Positions 32,901 to 45,949 are shown, counted from the stretch's first letter. The stretch is DNA of 64,000 nucleotides from Rhyacichthys aspro (GCA_036850595.1 CM072159.1:33637438-33701437); one strand, 5' to 3'. Program-made: numbers and translations. Notes: generated by a model not told the origin, from the letters alone.

Positions 32901-35900
32901 ATTTTCTGAGTAAATCCAGTTGAATTTTTAGCATTTTTCATTTATTACATTTATATGAGTTACAGTAGTGGGTAATAGTACTGTATAAATGGAGTATATT
33001 GGGTAATAGTGCTGTATAAATGGAGTATAGTGGGTAATAGTGCTGTATAAATGGAGTATAGTGGGTAATAGTACTGTGTAAATGGAGTATAGTGGGTAAT
33101 AGTACTGTATAAATGGAGTATAGTGGGTAATAGCGTTGTATAAATGGAGTATAGTGGGTAATAGTGCTGTATAAATGGAGTATAGTGGGTAATAGTACTG
33201 TGTAAATGGAGTATAGTGGGTAATAGTACTGTATAAATGGAGTATAGTGGGTAATAATGCTGTATGTATGGAGTATAGTGGGTAATAGTGCTGTATAAAT
33301 GGAATATAGTGGGTAATAGAATAGTGCTATATAAATGGAGTATAGTGGGTAATAGTGCTGTGTAAATGGAGTATAGTGGGTAATAGTACTGTATAAATGG
33401 AGTATAGTGGGTAATAGTACTGTGTAAATGGAGTATAGTGGGTAATAGTACTGTATAAATGGAGTATAGTGGGTAATAGTGCTGTGTAAATGGAGTATAG
33501 TGGGTGATAGTACTGTATAAATGGAGTATAGTGGGTAATAGTACTGTGTAAATGGAGTATAGTGGGTAATAGTACTGTATAAATGGAGTATAGTGGGTAA
33601 TAGTGCTGTATAAATGGAGTATAGTGGGTAATAGTACTGTATAAATGGAGTATAGTGGGTAATAGTACTGTGTAAATGGAGTAGTACCCGTGAGCGATGC
33701 TGAAGGAGGCGGTGCTGGGCGCTGGTTGACTGTAGGCGCAGGAGAACTCGACCGACACAGCGTTTTCAAACGTAATGGTGGAGCTCTGTGAATTCTGGAT
33801 GGTGTTGGTGTAGATGATCTGGTTGCCCTTTTCCTACAAAAACACATAAACTGTGTCCAAAATCACTTCATCTCTTTAGATATTGTGCTTCATCAACAAC
33901 TAAACTGCAATTTTGGTCTTTTAGATAAAATGTCTAAAATCTAACCAGGAAAGTCCCACTGAGAAGACAGATCTCTTTGACAGAGAAGTCCTGGCCCCGT
34001 GGGGACCTACATGTGTTTAGTGGGAAACTGGAGCATTTGGGAATCGAACCCAGGACCTTCTTGGTGTGAGGCATGAGTGGTCATCACAACCATTAAAACA
34101 AAACCTGTGCTGGTTGAACTGACAAACAATCCTCTCAGACCTTTCTAATGGTGCAGGAGTCAGACTTCTCTGTGTTTCTGCTCAGTGTCTCTTTATTGAA
34201 CCCATCCAGCAGAGGGGGGTACACTGTTGGTTCTATTTTTTTCCATGTGTCCGTATTAAAAACCAGCAGCAGCTTGTTTAGTTAAAGCCTAAATGTAATT
34301 AAAAGAAGTGAACAACAGACCCACCTGGATTTCACCGCCGCAGAGTTTGGAGCCACCGAACTCGAAGGTTATGGTTTTATCTGTTTCACTGATGGTCCCT
34401 GAGCAGGAGGCGTCGTTCAGGTGGAGGTGGGTGTAGTTGATGCTTTTTTCCTCCAGGAAGCATGTGTAGAGCGAGCTGGAGGCAGTTCCAGCCTGACATG
34501 AAGGTGGAGGTCCTGAACATCCAGAGACACATACAGACGTTAGACCAATCTGCTCTCGTCATGTTGCTGCTTCAAGAACCTGGAATCGTTCTCAAAAGAT
34601 AAACATATTTTGTGAGTTTTAGTGAAAATATACCGTAAAGGTTTGCCTGTCGCAGCTCGTGCACAGCCCTGTCCTGGCAGTAGCAGGCCGGCACATTATT
34701 ACTGGTGACAGCACAGAACTCCTCAGAACCACAGGCATGGTCCAGACAAACAGACAGAGCTGGAAACAGACGCAGAGTTACAAACCTGTTCATCAGAAAG
34801 ACTCTCCATAGGCTCCTCTGAATGTCTTACGGCAGGAGAAGTGGTCCCTCCAGTTTCCCCGGATCCTGCAGGTTCTGGCGTAAGCGTCCAGAAAGTAACA
34901 GCGCAGTCCGTCCACATCAGGATAACGACACAACAAACCGTCAGCACAGACATCAGAGTAGGCTCCTGGATGGACGTCACAGCCGAAAGTATCCGACATC
35001 AGCCTCAGTTTGTCTTCACAGCTGCAAGAAACAAGGGCATCAGCTGGAAGTTCTTCTCACATTAGTCGTATAATTTAAAACTTTAAAATAGATTCATATG
35101 TTAATGTCTGGCTTTGCTCACCTTGTAGTTACAGCGGGACAGTCAATACCATCACCATCAGTGTCTGACACCACAGTGTCACAGCTAGAGGGCGACAAAA
35201 ACAAACATCCTCAGACCAAAAAGACCCCAGAAGGTGAGGAGATTAAAAAACATACTTCAGGCTAAAGTCATGTTTGGTAAAGGTTTGTTTTTACTAAATA
35301 CATCCATTTGTGTAAATCACAGACAATGGTGCATTTTACGGATTATTTGAGTTATGTTTGAGTCAATCTACTTTTGATTTTAACAAATACTCAACAGTAT
35401 TTTTTGGTGAAAAGAAATGTACAATGCAAACTAGATGTGCATCCATGAACTGTGGGAGTTAAACCCAAGTGAGGAGAAAAGCTTCTGAGAGCTAAAATGT
35501 GCTAAAGCTTATGGTAGTTCTTGCTGGAGCCTGTCCTGTCCTGTTTTGTTTTGTTGTTTTTTTGTTGTTTTGTTTTTTTAATAAGGAATATTTATTAACA
35601 GTGGCCCTAAACTCTTTTGTTCAAAACAAAATCAATCGAGAGCAGCTCAGTGTTTTTCAAGTGGTCGGGACAGTGTGGTTCCATAAATATTTTTATTAGA
35701 AACAGGCAGTTTTTGTTTTTTTGTTTGTTGATCATCTTATACAAAAATAAAGCTTGAAGTTTGATGTTCGCTCTGTCAGTGTTTATTTACAAGAAAGAGT
35801 TTTTTCACTTTATACAAACAAAGACAAAACCTACCACAAGTGCTCAAGTTACGTTATTGTTATTAATATTTATTTAATATTTATCTCACCCAGACTCAGA

Positions 35901-36369
35901 CTTGGCATCATCCTTGAACGATGTCAGAGACAGAGCAGCGCCACATGCTCCACCGACTGCACTGTGACCTTTGAGAAGAAACAAGAAACAATACGATCCT
36001 CATTAGAACCACTTCACACCTGATAATTGTTGCATGTATAGTGTGTGTTTCTGCACCTCTGTGTGTGATGTGAAGTAAGGTGCCGTCGTAGAACAGTTTT
36101 GTGGTGAGGCCTTGGCCGTCGGTGAACACGGCTGTGACCCCGGCGTCGTCCTTCACCAACTTCACTCCAAACTCTGTCACAGGCGTCGAGCTCAGGGCCA
36201 CGTCGGCTGTACTTCCATCGTCCATGAGTTTCTGTCGAGAGAACACAGAGGAACCTGAAGGAAAAGGATTATATAGAAGATCTTGATCCAACTGCTGTTT
36301 GTGTGAAAGGGGCTTTGGATTTAATGTAGGCAATAGTTTGGGTTTTTAGTTGACACCAGTGAGTACTGC

Positions 36370-36405
<36 letters not shown>

Positions 36406-39400
36406 TTGTTATCAACATGGCTACGACGTTAGACGTTAGCGTTGACGCTGCTAAGTAGAGAGAAGCGCAAAGAGTGTTAGTCATGTCGTTGCTGTGATTG
36501 GTTAAAGAAACCTCTTGGAGGCGGAGACTAGTCGCTGCTTCATCCAATCACCTCCAGGTTTTCAACAGAAGGCACCTGCCTTTTGCAAATGCTTTCATCA
36601 GGAGCCTTCAGATGGTTCTGTGAAACAGACTATGTTCTGTGGAGCAGTTCTATCTGAAGGAGTCAGGTCAGGGTTCATGTCTTCCTGTATAAAGTTCAAC
36701 TTGTATAGAATCTCCATTAGACACAGAGCTATTTGTGGAGCATAAACATTGCTTTGGACGATTCTTTCAGAAACTGAGAAGAATTACTTCACTTTGTAAA
36801 AGCTCCCTGTCATTTCAAACTGTGCTTCAGATTTTTTTTTCTTCCAACAAGAAGATAATGGCCAAAACCTTTTGCCTTCTATCAAGTATAAATGCTTCTG
36901 AACTGTATATTTCAAACGGCTGAGCAGCTCTAAAGGGATGTGGCGCAGTTTAAGAACCATTTGACTGATTTCTAAAGTCCCTTCAAAACCAGATCAGTGC
37001 AACGTACAACAACCATTTAAGAAGTAACTTTGTTCCGACAGAAGATGAATCTTTTGTCAGTGGGACAGGGTTTAAGGTTCCTTCTACCTGCTCTGACTTT
37101 TCACTTTACTCTTTCTTAGCGACATGAAGTTGGTAAATATGTGTATAAAATAGTAAAACCATTAGGATGAGGCCAGTCTGGGGACTCACTGTCACCACGC
37201 GTCCTTCTTTAAGATAAAGAGTGTTGGTTGTCTTCAGAACCACTTGGTGCAGAAACGGGACGTCTGTGAGACGGTGAGATGTGTAGATTCCGGTGACGGT
37301 GAGGCCCGTGACCGTGGTCAGAGCGTAGGAGCAGAAATCAGGGACAGAGCCGGATACACCGTTAACATCAATGACACTCGGGCCGACCACGGAGCAGAAC
37401 TTTTCTGTCAAACATCTGAAAAACACAAAGAAATAACTGTGATCCCTCTGTTTCTGTTTCTGCATTAGCCTCTGATGTTCTGTTTAACACAAAAAGAAGA
37501 CAAACTTTGTTTTAGAAAATCTCTCTCTGTGTCTTTATCTCGTTCAGTGAAGATTCTCTGTCGTAAAAAACAGTTTCTCTATCCAGGTCTCAACAGTGGG
37601 CTCAAAGCAGCAGCTGATTCACAATATTATCATTGTTATAATCACTGTGTTAATTCAAAAGATTGATATTTACATGTTGTTGCCGGTGCAAAGGTCGGGT
37701 GAAGCACAGATATTAACTGGATCATCAAAAACTCCAGTTGAAAGACAGGTTCTGTCTGAGCAGGTGTCTGGGTCATTAGCTTTACTGTTACTGCCATAAA
37801 CCTGATCTGAGAAGAAAAAGCTTTTATTAGCTGAATGGAATCACTGACAAGAAAAGGAAATAGGGTAGAATATAATATTTATATTTATAGCTCAGTAATA
37901 GCACGGTGGGAAGTGCAGATGAACACCTGCCGTTCACTGTCAGTGTTTAATACGACTGGAATCATTCAGGAGCCACTGAGCAGCTCCTTGAGCCACGCAT
38001 TTATTTTATTACGTTCAAAACTGCAGAATACAATGAAAACACATATATTCTGTTACCATGCTATTACAGAACTGTAATATAAAGTGGTACCGGCTCATAC
38101 ACACCTCTGTATCGACAGGCCGTCAGGTCTGCATTTTGATTGATACGATCATAAGACAAAGTACTTCTCTCGACTCCAGAAATATAGAAATATAATTTCT
38201 ACAAATACAAACAACTCAGTCACGGACAAGAACAACTGTTGTTTCTCTTTTATATTGAATAACAAGGTTGGAATGATTTACAAGAGGAAGTGTTGCAGCA
38301 GCAGAGGAACAGTAAGACTCAATACTCACAGGAGTGTTTACTCCAGCGCTGACATGTACAGCTGCTTGAGTCCCAAAGCTCATGAGGTAAACATCCTGCA
38401 AGAAATTGACAAAAACATAGGAATCTAGAGGGGGCAAATACCTTTTCACACCACTGTAATATTGTCAGGACAGCAGCATTTAATACTGCTTTTGTTTTAT
38501 TTTTAAAGCAGGCAGTTCACATCAGTCACAGTTCACATTTAATGTTTGTAGAAAAATGATGTGGAAACGACATGAAACAAAGGCAATCACGTGCACTTCA
38601 CTGCTCCCCATTGACTTCCATTAAAATGATTCCAACATAGACCAGTGGGGTTCTGAGTTCACTGTAGAGTACTGTGTTATTTCTGTTACTAATGAAGACT
38701 AAAACTGTACAACACTCACAATCAGACCTGACTTTCCCCCGAAGCTCAGGTGGAGTCCACAGGTGGAGGCAGAGGTGATGTGTGGGTAAACCCTGTGGAT
38801 AATGCTGTCGAAGCTGCTCACATCTGCCAGAGCTTCGACTGTGAAACGGTCTGTGGAAACTCCACTGGTGTCAATACAGTTGGTGTCATCAAAACAAACA
38901 GCTAAGATGCCGCTGGCAAAAGTGGTCTGCAACAAACAAACACGCAACAGAGTTTCAGCTGCAGTTGAATATAGTTGAGTACCATATTCTGGTGTAATGT
39001 GTGAGAAATGATAAAACCGTGTTGGTTTCAGAGCTGAGGTGTTCTTCTCTCTGTTCCTGGACTTTGATCTTCCAAAAGAACCTTTAATGTTGAATCTGTT
39101 GAATGTCTAGTCCAGGGCTTAAATGGAAATGTCTACATAAGAATTTTCATAGATGGGGCTCATTGTTTTTTTTGGCTTTTATTGATAGTGAACAGCAGCT
39201 GGAAAGGGACTGGGGAGTAATACTGGGCACATGACCTGACTGAGGCTTGAACCCGGGTCTCCTGAGTACTGGGCATATCTTCTACCGGAGCTGCCAGGGC
39301 CTCTGGTTGTGGCCTGTTAGAGATGGTTTAGCTCTGACTGGACTCACAGTGGTTTAATGTATGATGTGGACAAACAAGACTAACGTGTCTCTACAGAGTT

Positions 39401-42400
39401 TCCAGATCACGTTTCAACAAAGATCTAAATGGAAACACATTGAGAATCAGAGAGAGCAGTACTCACCTTGAACGAGGAGAATCGTGCTCCGAAGTACGTG
39501 ATGGGACAGGACGAGATGTCGATGGTTTCACCGTCACCGTACGACAGTGGAGCAGCATCTATAACAGAACGTATGCCATTTTGGATTTTTATTTGATCAG
39601 CGTTTCAGTGAGTTTTGACCCAATGGTAAATTATTTAACATGTTTAATATATGTAGCCCATTTAAAAACTCACAAGTACTGTACTTTTCACTATAACAGA
39701 TAAAAATAATAAATAACACAAATAAAAACAAGATACTAAGACATGTTAAAAAAAAAAAAAAGAGTAAAAATCAGCCAATAAATGAGACCAACTAAAATCA
39801 GTGAATAAAATCAATAAAAATCAATAAAATGTGCACTTCACTTCACAACATTCATAGTTTCTTGTTCTTAGTCGTTATTGAGGACAGTTCTGACTGGAAC
39901 CATTCCATGTTTCAAACACAGATAATAAAATCTTAAACTGTCTAAAGTGACAGGCAGCCATTGAAGAGGATCCAGTGATTAGGCTGCAGCAGCATTCTGG
40001 GCCAATAATAAACGATAACATAAAGAGTCCAGTGGGACGTGATAAACATATATTATTATATGCAGTATTGTTCCAGGTGGTTTATGGCAGGTATGGCTCA
40101 ACCTTCTGACCTTTAAGAAGCTTCTTTTGACCTACAGATGGAACCTGAGGCAGTAAATATAAGAACAGGGCTGGACCTAAAGGAGCCTTGAGACACCACT
40201 GGAGTCACTACTGGAGTCACTACTGGGGTCACTACTGGAGTCACCACTGGAGTCATCACTGGAGTCACTACTGGAGTCACCACTGGAGTCACTACTGGAG
40301 TCACTACTGGAGTCACCACTGGAGTCACTACTGGAGTCACCACTGGAGTCACCACTGGAGTCATCACTGGAGTCACTACTGGAGTCACCACTGGAGTCAC
40401 TACTAGAGTCACTACTGGATAATAGTCACCACTGGGTCAACTGAGTCACTACTGGAGTCACTACTGAGTCACTACTGGAGTCACTACTGGAGTCACTACT
40501 GGAGTCACCACTGGAGTCACCACTGGAGTCACCACTGGAGTCACTACTGGAGTCACTACTGGAGTCACTACTGGAGTCACTACTGGAGTCACCACTGGAG
40601 TCACCACTGGAGTCACCACTGGAGTCACTACTGGAGTCACTACTGGAGTCACTACTGGAGTCACTACTGGAGTCACTACTGGAGTCACCACTGGAGTCAC
40701 CACTGGAGTCACCACTGGAGTCACTACTGGAGTCACCACTGGAGTCACCACTGGAGTCACCACTGCAGTCACTACTGGAGTCACTACTGGGGTCACTACT
40801 GGAGTCACCACTGGAGTCACCACTGGAGTCACTACTGGAGTCACCACTGGAGTCACCACTGGAGTCACTACTGGAGTCACTACTGGGGTCACTGCTGGAG
40901 TCACCGCTGGAGTCACCACTGGAGTCACTACTGGAGTCACCACTGGAGTCACCACTGGAGTCACCACTGGAGTCACCACTGGAGTCACTACTGGAGTCAC
41001 TACTGGAGTCACTACTGGAGTCACCACTGGAGTCACTACTGGAGTCACTACTGGGGTCACCACTGGAGTCACTACTGGAGTCACTACTAGAGTCACCACT
41101 GGAGTCACTACTGGGGTCACCACTGGAGTCACTACTGGAGTCACTAATGGGGTCAGTACTGGAGTCATCACTGGAGTCACCACTGGGGTCACTACTGGAG
41201 TCACCACTGGAGTCACCACTGGGGTCACTACTGGAGTCACTAATGGGGTCACTACTGGAGTCACTACTGGAGTCACTACTGGAGTCACCACTGGAGTCAC
41301 CACTGGGGTCACTACTGGAGTCACTACTGGAGTCACTACTGGAGTCACTACTGGAGTCACTACTGGAGTCACTACTGGGGTCACTACTGGGGTCACCACT
41401 GGAGTCACCACTGGAGTCACTACTGGAGTCACCACTGGAGTCACTACTGGGGTCACTACTGGGGTCACCACTGGAGTCACTAATGGGGTCACTACTGGAG
41501 TCACTACTGGAGTCACCACTGGAGTCACTACTGGGGTCACTACTGGAGTCACTACTGGAGTCACTACTGGAGTCACTACTGGAGTCACCACTGGAGTCAC
41601 TAATGGGGTCACTACTGGAGTCACTACTGGAGTCACCACTTGAGTCACTAATGGGGTCAGTACTGGAGTCACCACTGGAGTCACCACTGGGGTCACTACT
41701 GGGGTCACTACTGGGGTCACCACTGGAGTCACTAATGGGGTCAGTACTGGAGTCACTACTGGAGTCACTACTGGAGTCACTACTGGGGTCACTACTGGGG
41801 TCACCACTGGAGTCACTAATGGGGTCAGTACTGGAGTCACCACTGGAGTCACTACTGGAGTCACTACTGGGGTCACTACTGGGGTCACCACTGGAGTCAC
41901 TAATGGGGTCAGTACTGGAGTCACCACTGGAGTCACCACTGGGGTCACTACTGGAGTCACCACTGGAGTCACCACTGGGGTCACTACTGGAGTCACTACT
42001 GGAGTCACCACTGGAGTCACCACTGGGGTCACTACTGGAGTCACTACTGGAGTCACTACTGGAGTCACTACTGGAGTCACTAATGGGGTCACTACTGGAG
42101 TCACTACTGGAGTCACTACTGGAGTCACTACTGGGGTCACTACTGGGGACACCACTGGAGTCACTACTGGAGTCACTACTAGAGTCACCACTGGAGTCAC
42201 TACTGGGGTCACCACTGGAGTCACTACTGGGGTCACCACTGGAGTCACTACTGGAGTCACTACTAGAGTCACCACTGGAGTCACTACTGGAGTCACCACT
42301 GGAGTCACTACTGGAGTCACTACTAGAGTCACCACTGGAGTCACTACTGGAGTCACTACTAGAGTCACCACTGGAGTCACTACTAGAGTCACCACTGGAG

Positions 42401-44948
42401 TCACCACTGGAGTCACTACTGGGGTCACCACTGGAGTCACTACTAGAGTCACTACTGGAGTCACTACTGGGGTCACCACTGGAGTCACTACTGGAGTCAC
42501 TAATGGGGTCAGTACTGGAGTCACTACTGGAGTCACTACTGGAGTCACTACTGGAGTCACTACTGGGGTCACCACTGGAGTCACTACTGGAGTCACTACT
42601 GGAGTCACCACTGGAGTCACCACTGGAGTCACTACTGGAGTCACCACTGGAGTCACTACTGGGGTCACTACTGGGGTCACCACTGGAGTCACTAATGGGG
42701 TCACTACTGGAGTCACTACTGGAGTCACCACTGGAGTCACTACTGGGGTCACTACTGGAGTCACTACTGGAGTCACTACTGGAGTCACCACTGGAGTCAC
42801 CACTGGAGTCACTAATAGGGTCACTACTGGAGTCACTACTGGAGTCACCACTTGAGTCACCACTGGAGTCACCACTGGAGTCACTACTGGAGTCACTACT
42901 GGAGTAACCACTGGAGTCACTACTGGGGTCACTACTGGAGTCACCACTGGAGTCACTAATGGGGTCACTACTGGAGTCACCACTGGAGTCACCACTGGAG
43001 TCACTACTGGAGTCACCACTGGAGTCACTACTGGAGTCACCACTGGAGTCACCACTGGAGTCACTACTGGAGTCACCACTGGAGTCACTACTGGAGTCAC
43101 TACTGGAGTCACCACTGGAGTCACTACTGGAGTCACTACTGGAGTCACTACTGGAGTCACCACTGGAGTCACTACTGGAGTCACTACTGGGGTCACCACT
43201 GGCGTCACTACTGGAGTCACTACTAGAGTCACCACTGGAGTCACTACTGGGGTCACCACTGGAGTCACTACTGGAGTCACTAATGGGGTCAGTACTGGAG
43301 TCACCACTGGAGTCACCACTGGGGTCACTACTGGAGTCACCACTGGAGTCACCACTGGAGTCACTACTGGGGTCACCACTGGAGTCACTACTGGAGTCAC
43401 TACTAGAGTCACCACTGGAGTCACTACTGGAGTCACCACTGGAGTCACTACTGGAGTCACTACTAGAGTCACCACTGGAGTCACTACTGGAGTCATTACT
43501 AGAGTCACCACTGGAGTCACCACTAGAGTCACCACTGGAGTCACCACTGGAGTCACTACTGGGGTCACCACTGGAGTCACTACTAGAGTCACTACTGGAG
43601 TCACTACTGGGGTCACCACTGGAGTCACTACTGGAGTCACTAATGGGGTCAGTACTGGAGTCACTACTGGAGTCACTACTGGAGTCACTACTGGGGTCAC
43701 TACTGGAGTCACCACTGGAGTCACCACTGGAGTCACTACTGGAGTCACCACTGGAGTCACTACTGGGGTCACTACTGGGGTCACCACTGGAGTCACTAAT
43801 GGGGTCACTACTGGAGTCACTACTGGAGTCACCACTGGAGTCACTACTGGGGTCACTACTGGAGTCACTACTGGAGTCACTACTGGAGTCACTACTGGAG
43901 TCACCACTGGAGTCACTAATGGGGTCACTACTGGAGTCACTACTGGAGTCACCACTTGAGTCACCACTGGAGTCACCACTGGAGTCACTACTGGAGTCAC
44001 TACTGGAGTAACCACTGGAGTCACTACTGGGGTCACTACTGGAGTCACCACTGGAGTCACTAATGGGGTCACTACTGGAGTCACCACTGGAGTCACTGGA
44101 GTCACTACTGGGGTCACCACTGGAGTCACTACTGGAGTCACTACTGGAGTCACTACTGGAGTCACTACTGGAGTCACCACTGGAGTCACTACTGGAGTCA
44201 CTACTGGAGTCACTACTGGAGTCACTACTGGAGTCACCACTGGAGTCACTACTGGAGTCACTACTGGAGTCACCACTGGAGTCACTACTGGAGTCACTAC
44301 TGGAGTCACTACTGGAGTCACTACTGGAGTCACTACTGGAGTCACTACTGGAGTCACTACTGGAGTCACCACTGGAGTCACTACTGGGGTCACTACTGGA
44401 GTCACCACTGGAGTCACTAATGGGGTCACTACTGGAGTCAATACTGGAGTCACTAGTGGAGTCACTACTGGAGTCACTACTGGAGTCACCACTGGAGTCA
44501 CTACTGGAGTCACTACTGGAGTCACTACTGGAGTCACTACTGGAGTCACTACTGGAGTCACTACTGGGGTCACCACTGGAGTCACTACTGGAGTCACTAC
44601 TAGAGTCACTACTGGGTCACATTACTACTGGAGTCACTACTGGGTCACTACTGTACAAAAATAGGGAGAAGGAGATACTGGAGTCACTACTGGAGTCACT
44701 ACTGGAGTCACCACTGGGGTCACCACTGGAGTCACTACTGGAGTCACTACTAGAGTCACTACTGGGGTCACTACTGGAGTCACTACTGGAGTCACTACTG
44801 GGGTCACTACTGGAGTCACCACTGGAGTCACTACTGTTCTCTATTGGGTCATGAATGGTTTAGTGTATTTTAAAAGTGGCTAAAGTGTTGAGGTGTTCTT
44901 ACCTGTCTTTAGGAACAGAGCTGACAGACAGAGCACGAGGCCGAACAT
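29940..44948 (-). CDS. Complete secreted VWD/C8/ZP-domain glycoprotein (uromodulin/GP2/alpha-tectorin-like)
   Basis: Sixteen exons on the minus strand: 44948-44903, 39558-39467, 38926-38720, 38395-38330, 37801-37674, 37415-37190, 36231-36057, 35968-35890, 35184-35122, 35021-34831, 34759-34634, 34512-34325, 33833-33688, 32627-32382, 30179-30023 and 29954-29940. All junctions keep phase and total 2151 nt (716 aa). Residues 1-15 are a signal peptide (MFGLVLCLSALFLKT). Residues 16-180 are an unassigned Cys-containing N-terminal part. About 182-339 resemble a divergent VWD domain (CSVVGPSVIDVNG, HRLTDVPFLHQVVL, LFYDGTLLHI, GGACGAALSLTSF). About 340-425 are C8-like (CYFLDAYARTC). About 426-466 are EGF/TIL-like (ACYCQ). 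About 470-716 form the ZP module. It stops at CSPICAV, lacking the propeptide and anchor of uromodulin, so it is predicted secreted and possibly filament-forming. Intron 1 holds a 4.6-kb array. The exon 7 start is the least certain boundary. Confidence 0.82.
30434..30469. other. Perfect 12-bp inverted repeat (hairpin)
   Basis: The arms ctccagtaggtg (30434-30445) and cacctactggag (30458-30469) flank a 12-nt loop. This sits in a segment (about 30295-30495) present in unit B but absent at the corresponding place in unit A (13450). Confidence 0.7.
30496..32376. repeat. 1.9-kb 41/43-bp E-box minisatellite
   Basis: Same family as 13459-16672, in the intron between ZP exons 14 and 15 of the complete gene. 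The right end abuts the donor at 32381. Many units near the exon carry the cacccgtcag variant. Confidence 0.92.
32960..33683. repeat. 31-bp minisatellite abutting the donor of ZP exon 13
   Basis: Same family and about the same length as 1193-1898. The array starts just inside the intron after the exon at 33833-33688, whose donor reads CGG|GTACTA. Confidence 0.9.
33936..34097 (-). mobile_element. Degenerate tRNA-derived SINE fragment (unit B)
   Basis: Third duplicate of the fragment at 2150-2310, in ZP intron 12 of the complete gene. Confidence 0.5.
36373..36403. repeat. (TA)n microsatellite
   Basis: About 15 TA dinucleotides in the intron between exons 6 and 7 of the complete ZP gene. Confidence 0.95.
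39150..39315 (-). mobile_element. tRNA-derived SINE
   Basis: On the minus strand an A-box-like TGGCAGCTCCGG (39296-39285) is followed about 30 bp on by a B-box-like GGGTTCAAGCC (39254-39244). That is the spacing of a tRNA-derived Pol III promoter, and the head is followed by an unrelated body. It lies in intron 2 of the complete ZP gene. It cannot fold as a functional tRNA as far as I can see. Confidence 0.6.
40193..44840. repeat. 4.6-kb array of 12-bp units (ggagtcactact) in intron 1 of the ZP gene
   Basis: About 385 units of 12 bp, with variants caccact, actactgggg, actaatgggg and agagtc. The array fills most of intron 1 between the signal-peptide exon and exon 2. A higher-order repeat of exactly 1104 bp (92 units) is visible: rare variants cttgag at 42851 and 43955, and ggagtaacc at 42901 and 44005. 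Because the unit is a multiple of three and contains no stop, an open frame of 1382 codons results on the minus strand (44609-40461), plus several on the other strand. There is no non-repeat flanking peptide, so I do not call it a gene. Confidence 0.93.
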
Positions 44949-45122
44949 GTTGGAGTTTATTCTGAGCTAGAACACACACATCACACATTAACAACCATTA
45001 ACCAGTTCTATTGGAGTTTTCACTCATTCATTTTCCACTGATCTAGGTCCCACCTGCTTTGGGCCTGAGCTGAGGACATCCTGGACAGTCCCAGAGCAGA
45101 CATTGGGAAACATTCACAATCA

Positions 45123-45130
45123 CTTTTATA
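45123..45130 (-). promoter_or_regulatory. Possible TATA box of the complete ZP gene
   Basis: TATAAAAG on the minus strand lies 175 bp upstream of the ATG at 44948. A start site about 30 bp further on would give a 5' UTR of about 145 nt. This assumes no 5'-UTR intron. Confidence 0.3.
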
Positions 45131-45560
45131 AATAGTAAATGTTATCGGGATTTGTCAGGATTTTGTATTTTCTGAAAAAAGTTGCAAATGAATCTAATTT
45201 GTGAAAGAGTGGTTCTAAAACTATGGGACAAGTGTCACTGTTAGTTCTCTGGATTTCAGGAGTGGTCTCTGGGATTTATATATGAGTCTGAATTTTGTTC
45301 AAATATAATCAGGAAAAACACTCTTCTGTGTTTAGCTCTGGCTTTAGTTTGACTTGTGCTTGGACCAGGTCAGTGCTGTACAGGCTGTAAATCCTGTTTT
45401 AAATACAGTACAGTTACTAAAAGTCAACTGAGCAGAAATAATAACATTTATACAGAGATAGAGCTGAGCCTTGTTTACTGTATAAAGAACAACTCATACT
45501 ACAATATTAAATGTCACTATTAAATATATATAAATGTGTGTTGGTGAGTCTTACTGTCGA
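45131..45560. other. Upstream region of the ZP gene, no gene seen
   Basis: Non-repetitive AT-rich sequence between the possible ZP promoter and the 9-bp array at 45575. No coding exon was recognised. Confidence 0.5.
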
Positions 45561-45574
45561 GCGGAGACAGACTC

Positions 45575-45945
45575 TGGAGACACTGGAGACACTGGAGACT
45601 CTGAAGACACTGGAGACTCTGAAGACACAGGAGACTCTGAAGACTCTGGAGACTCTGAAGACTCTGGAGATTCTGGAGACACTGAAGACTCTGGAGACTC
45701 TGGAGACACTGGAGACACTGGAGACTCTGAAGACTCTGGAGACACTGGAGACTCTGGAGACACTGGAGACACTGGAGACACTGGAGACTCTGGAGACACT
45801 GGAGACTGAAGACACTGGAGACTCTGGAGACACAGGAGACTCTGGAGACTCTGGAGACACTGGAGACTCTGGAGACACTGGAGACACTGGAGACTCTGGA
45901 GACACTGGAGACTGAAGACACTGGAGACTCTGGAGACACTGAGGT
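45575..45945. repeat. 9-bp minisatellite (gagactctg/gagacactg)
   Basis: About 40 imperfect 9-bp units in several phases. They give open frames on both strands with low-complexity products such as ETLETLK, or SPESPVS on the other strand. No splice context or leader was seen, so this is judged non-coding. Confidence 0.9.
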
Positions 45946-45949
45946 TCAG

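Larger units (their letters stand above)
20577..35277. repeat. Segmental duplication unit B (about 14.7 kb)
   Basis: Second full unit. It is about 2.4 kb shorter than unit A, mainly because the E-box array (1.9 against 3.2 kb) and the 31-bp array (0.7 against 1.7 kb) are shorter. Its right-hand ZP exons are continuous with the single-copy 5' exons beyond 35278, so this end of the array contains the complete ZP gene. Confidence 0.9.

Noticed and set aside
39244..39296. Possible tRNA gene on the minus strand
   Set aside because: A- and B-box-like motifs are present, but I could not form a cloverleaf and the flank resembles a SINE body.
40461..44609. 1382-codon open frame with a VVTP repeat
   Set aside because: It is a stop-free reading of a 12-bp satellite in an intron, with other frames on both strands also open and no unique flanking peptide.
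45507..45939. Open frames with ETLETLK or SPESPVS repeats
   Set aside because: A 9-bp tandem repeat open on both strands, with no other coding evidence.
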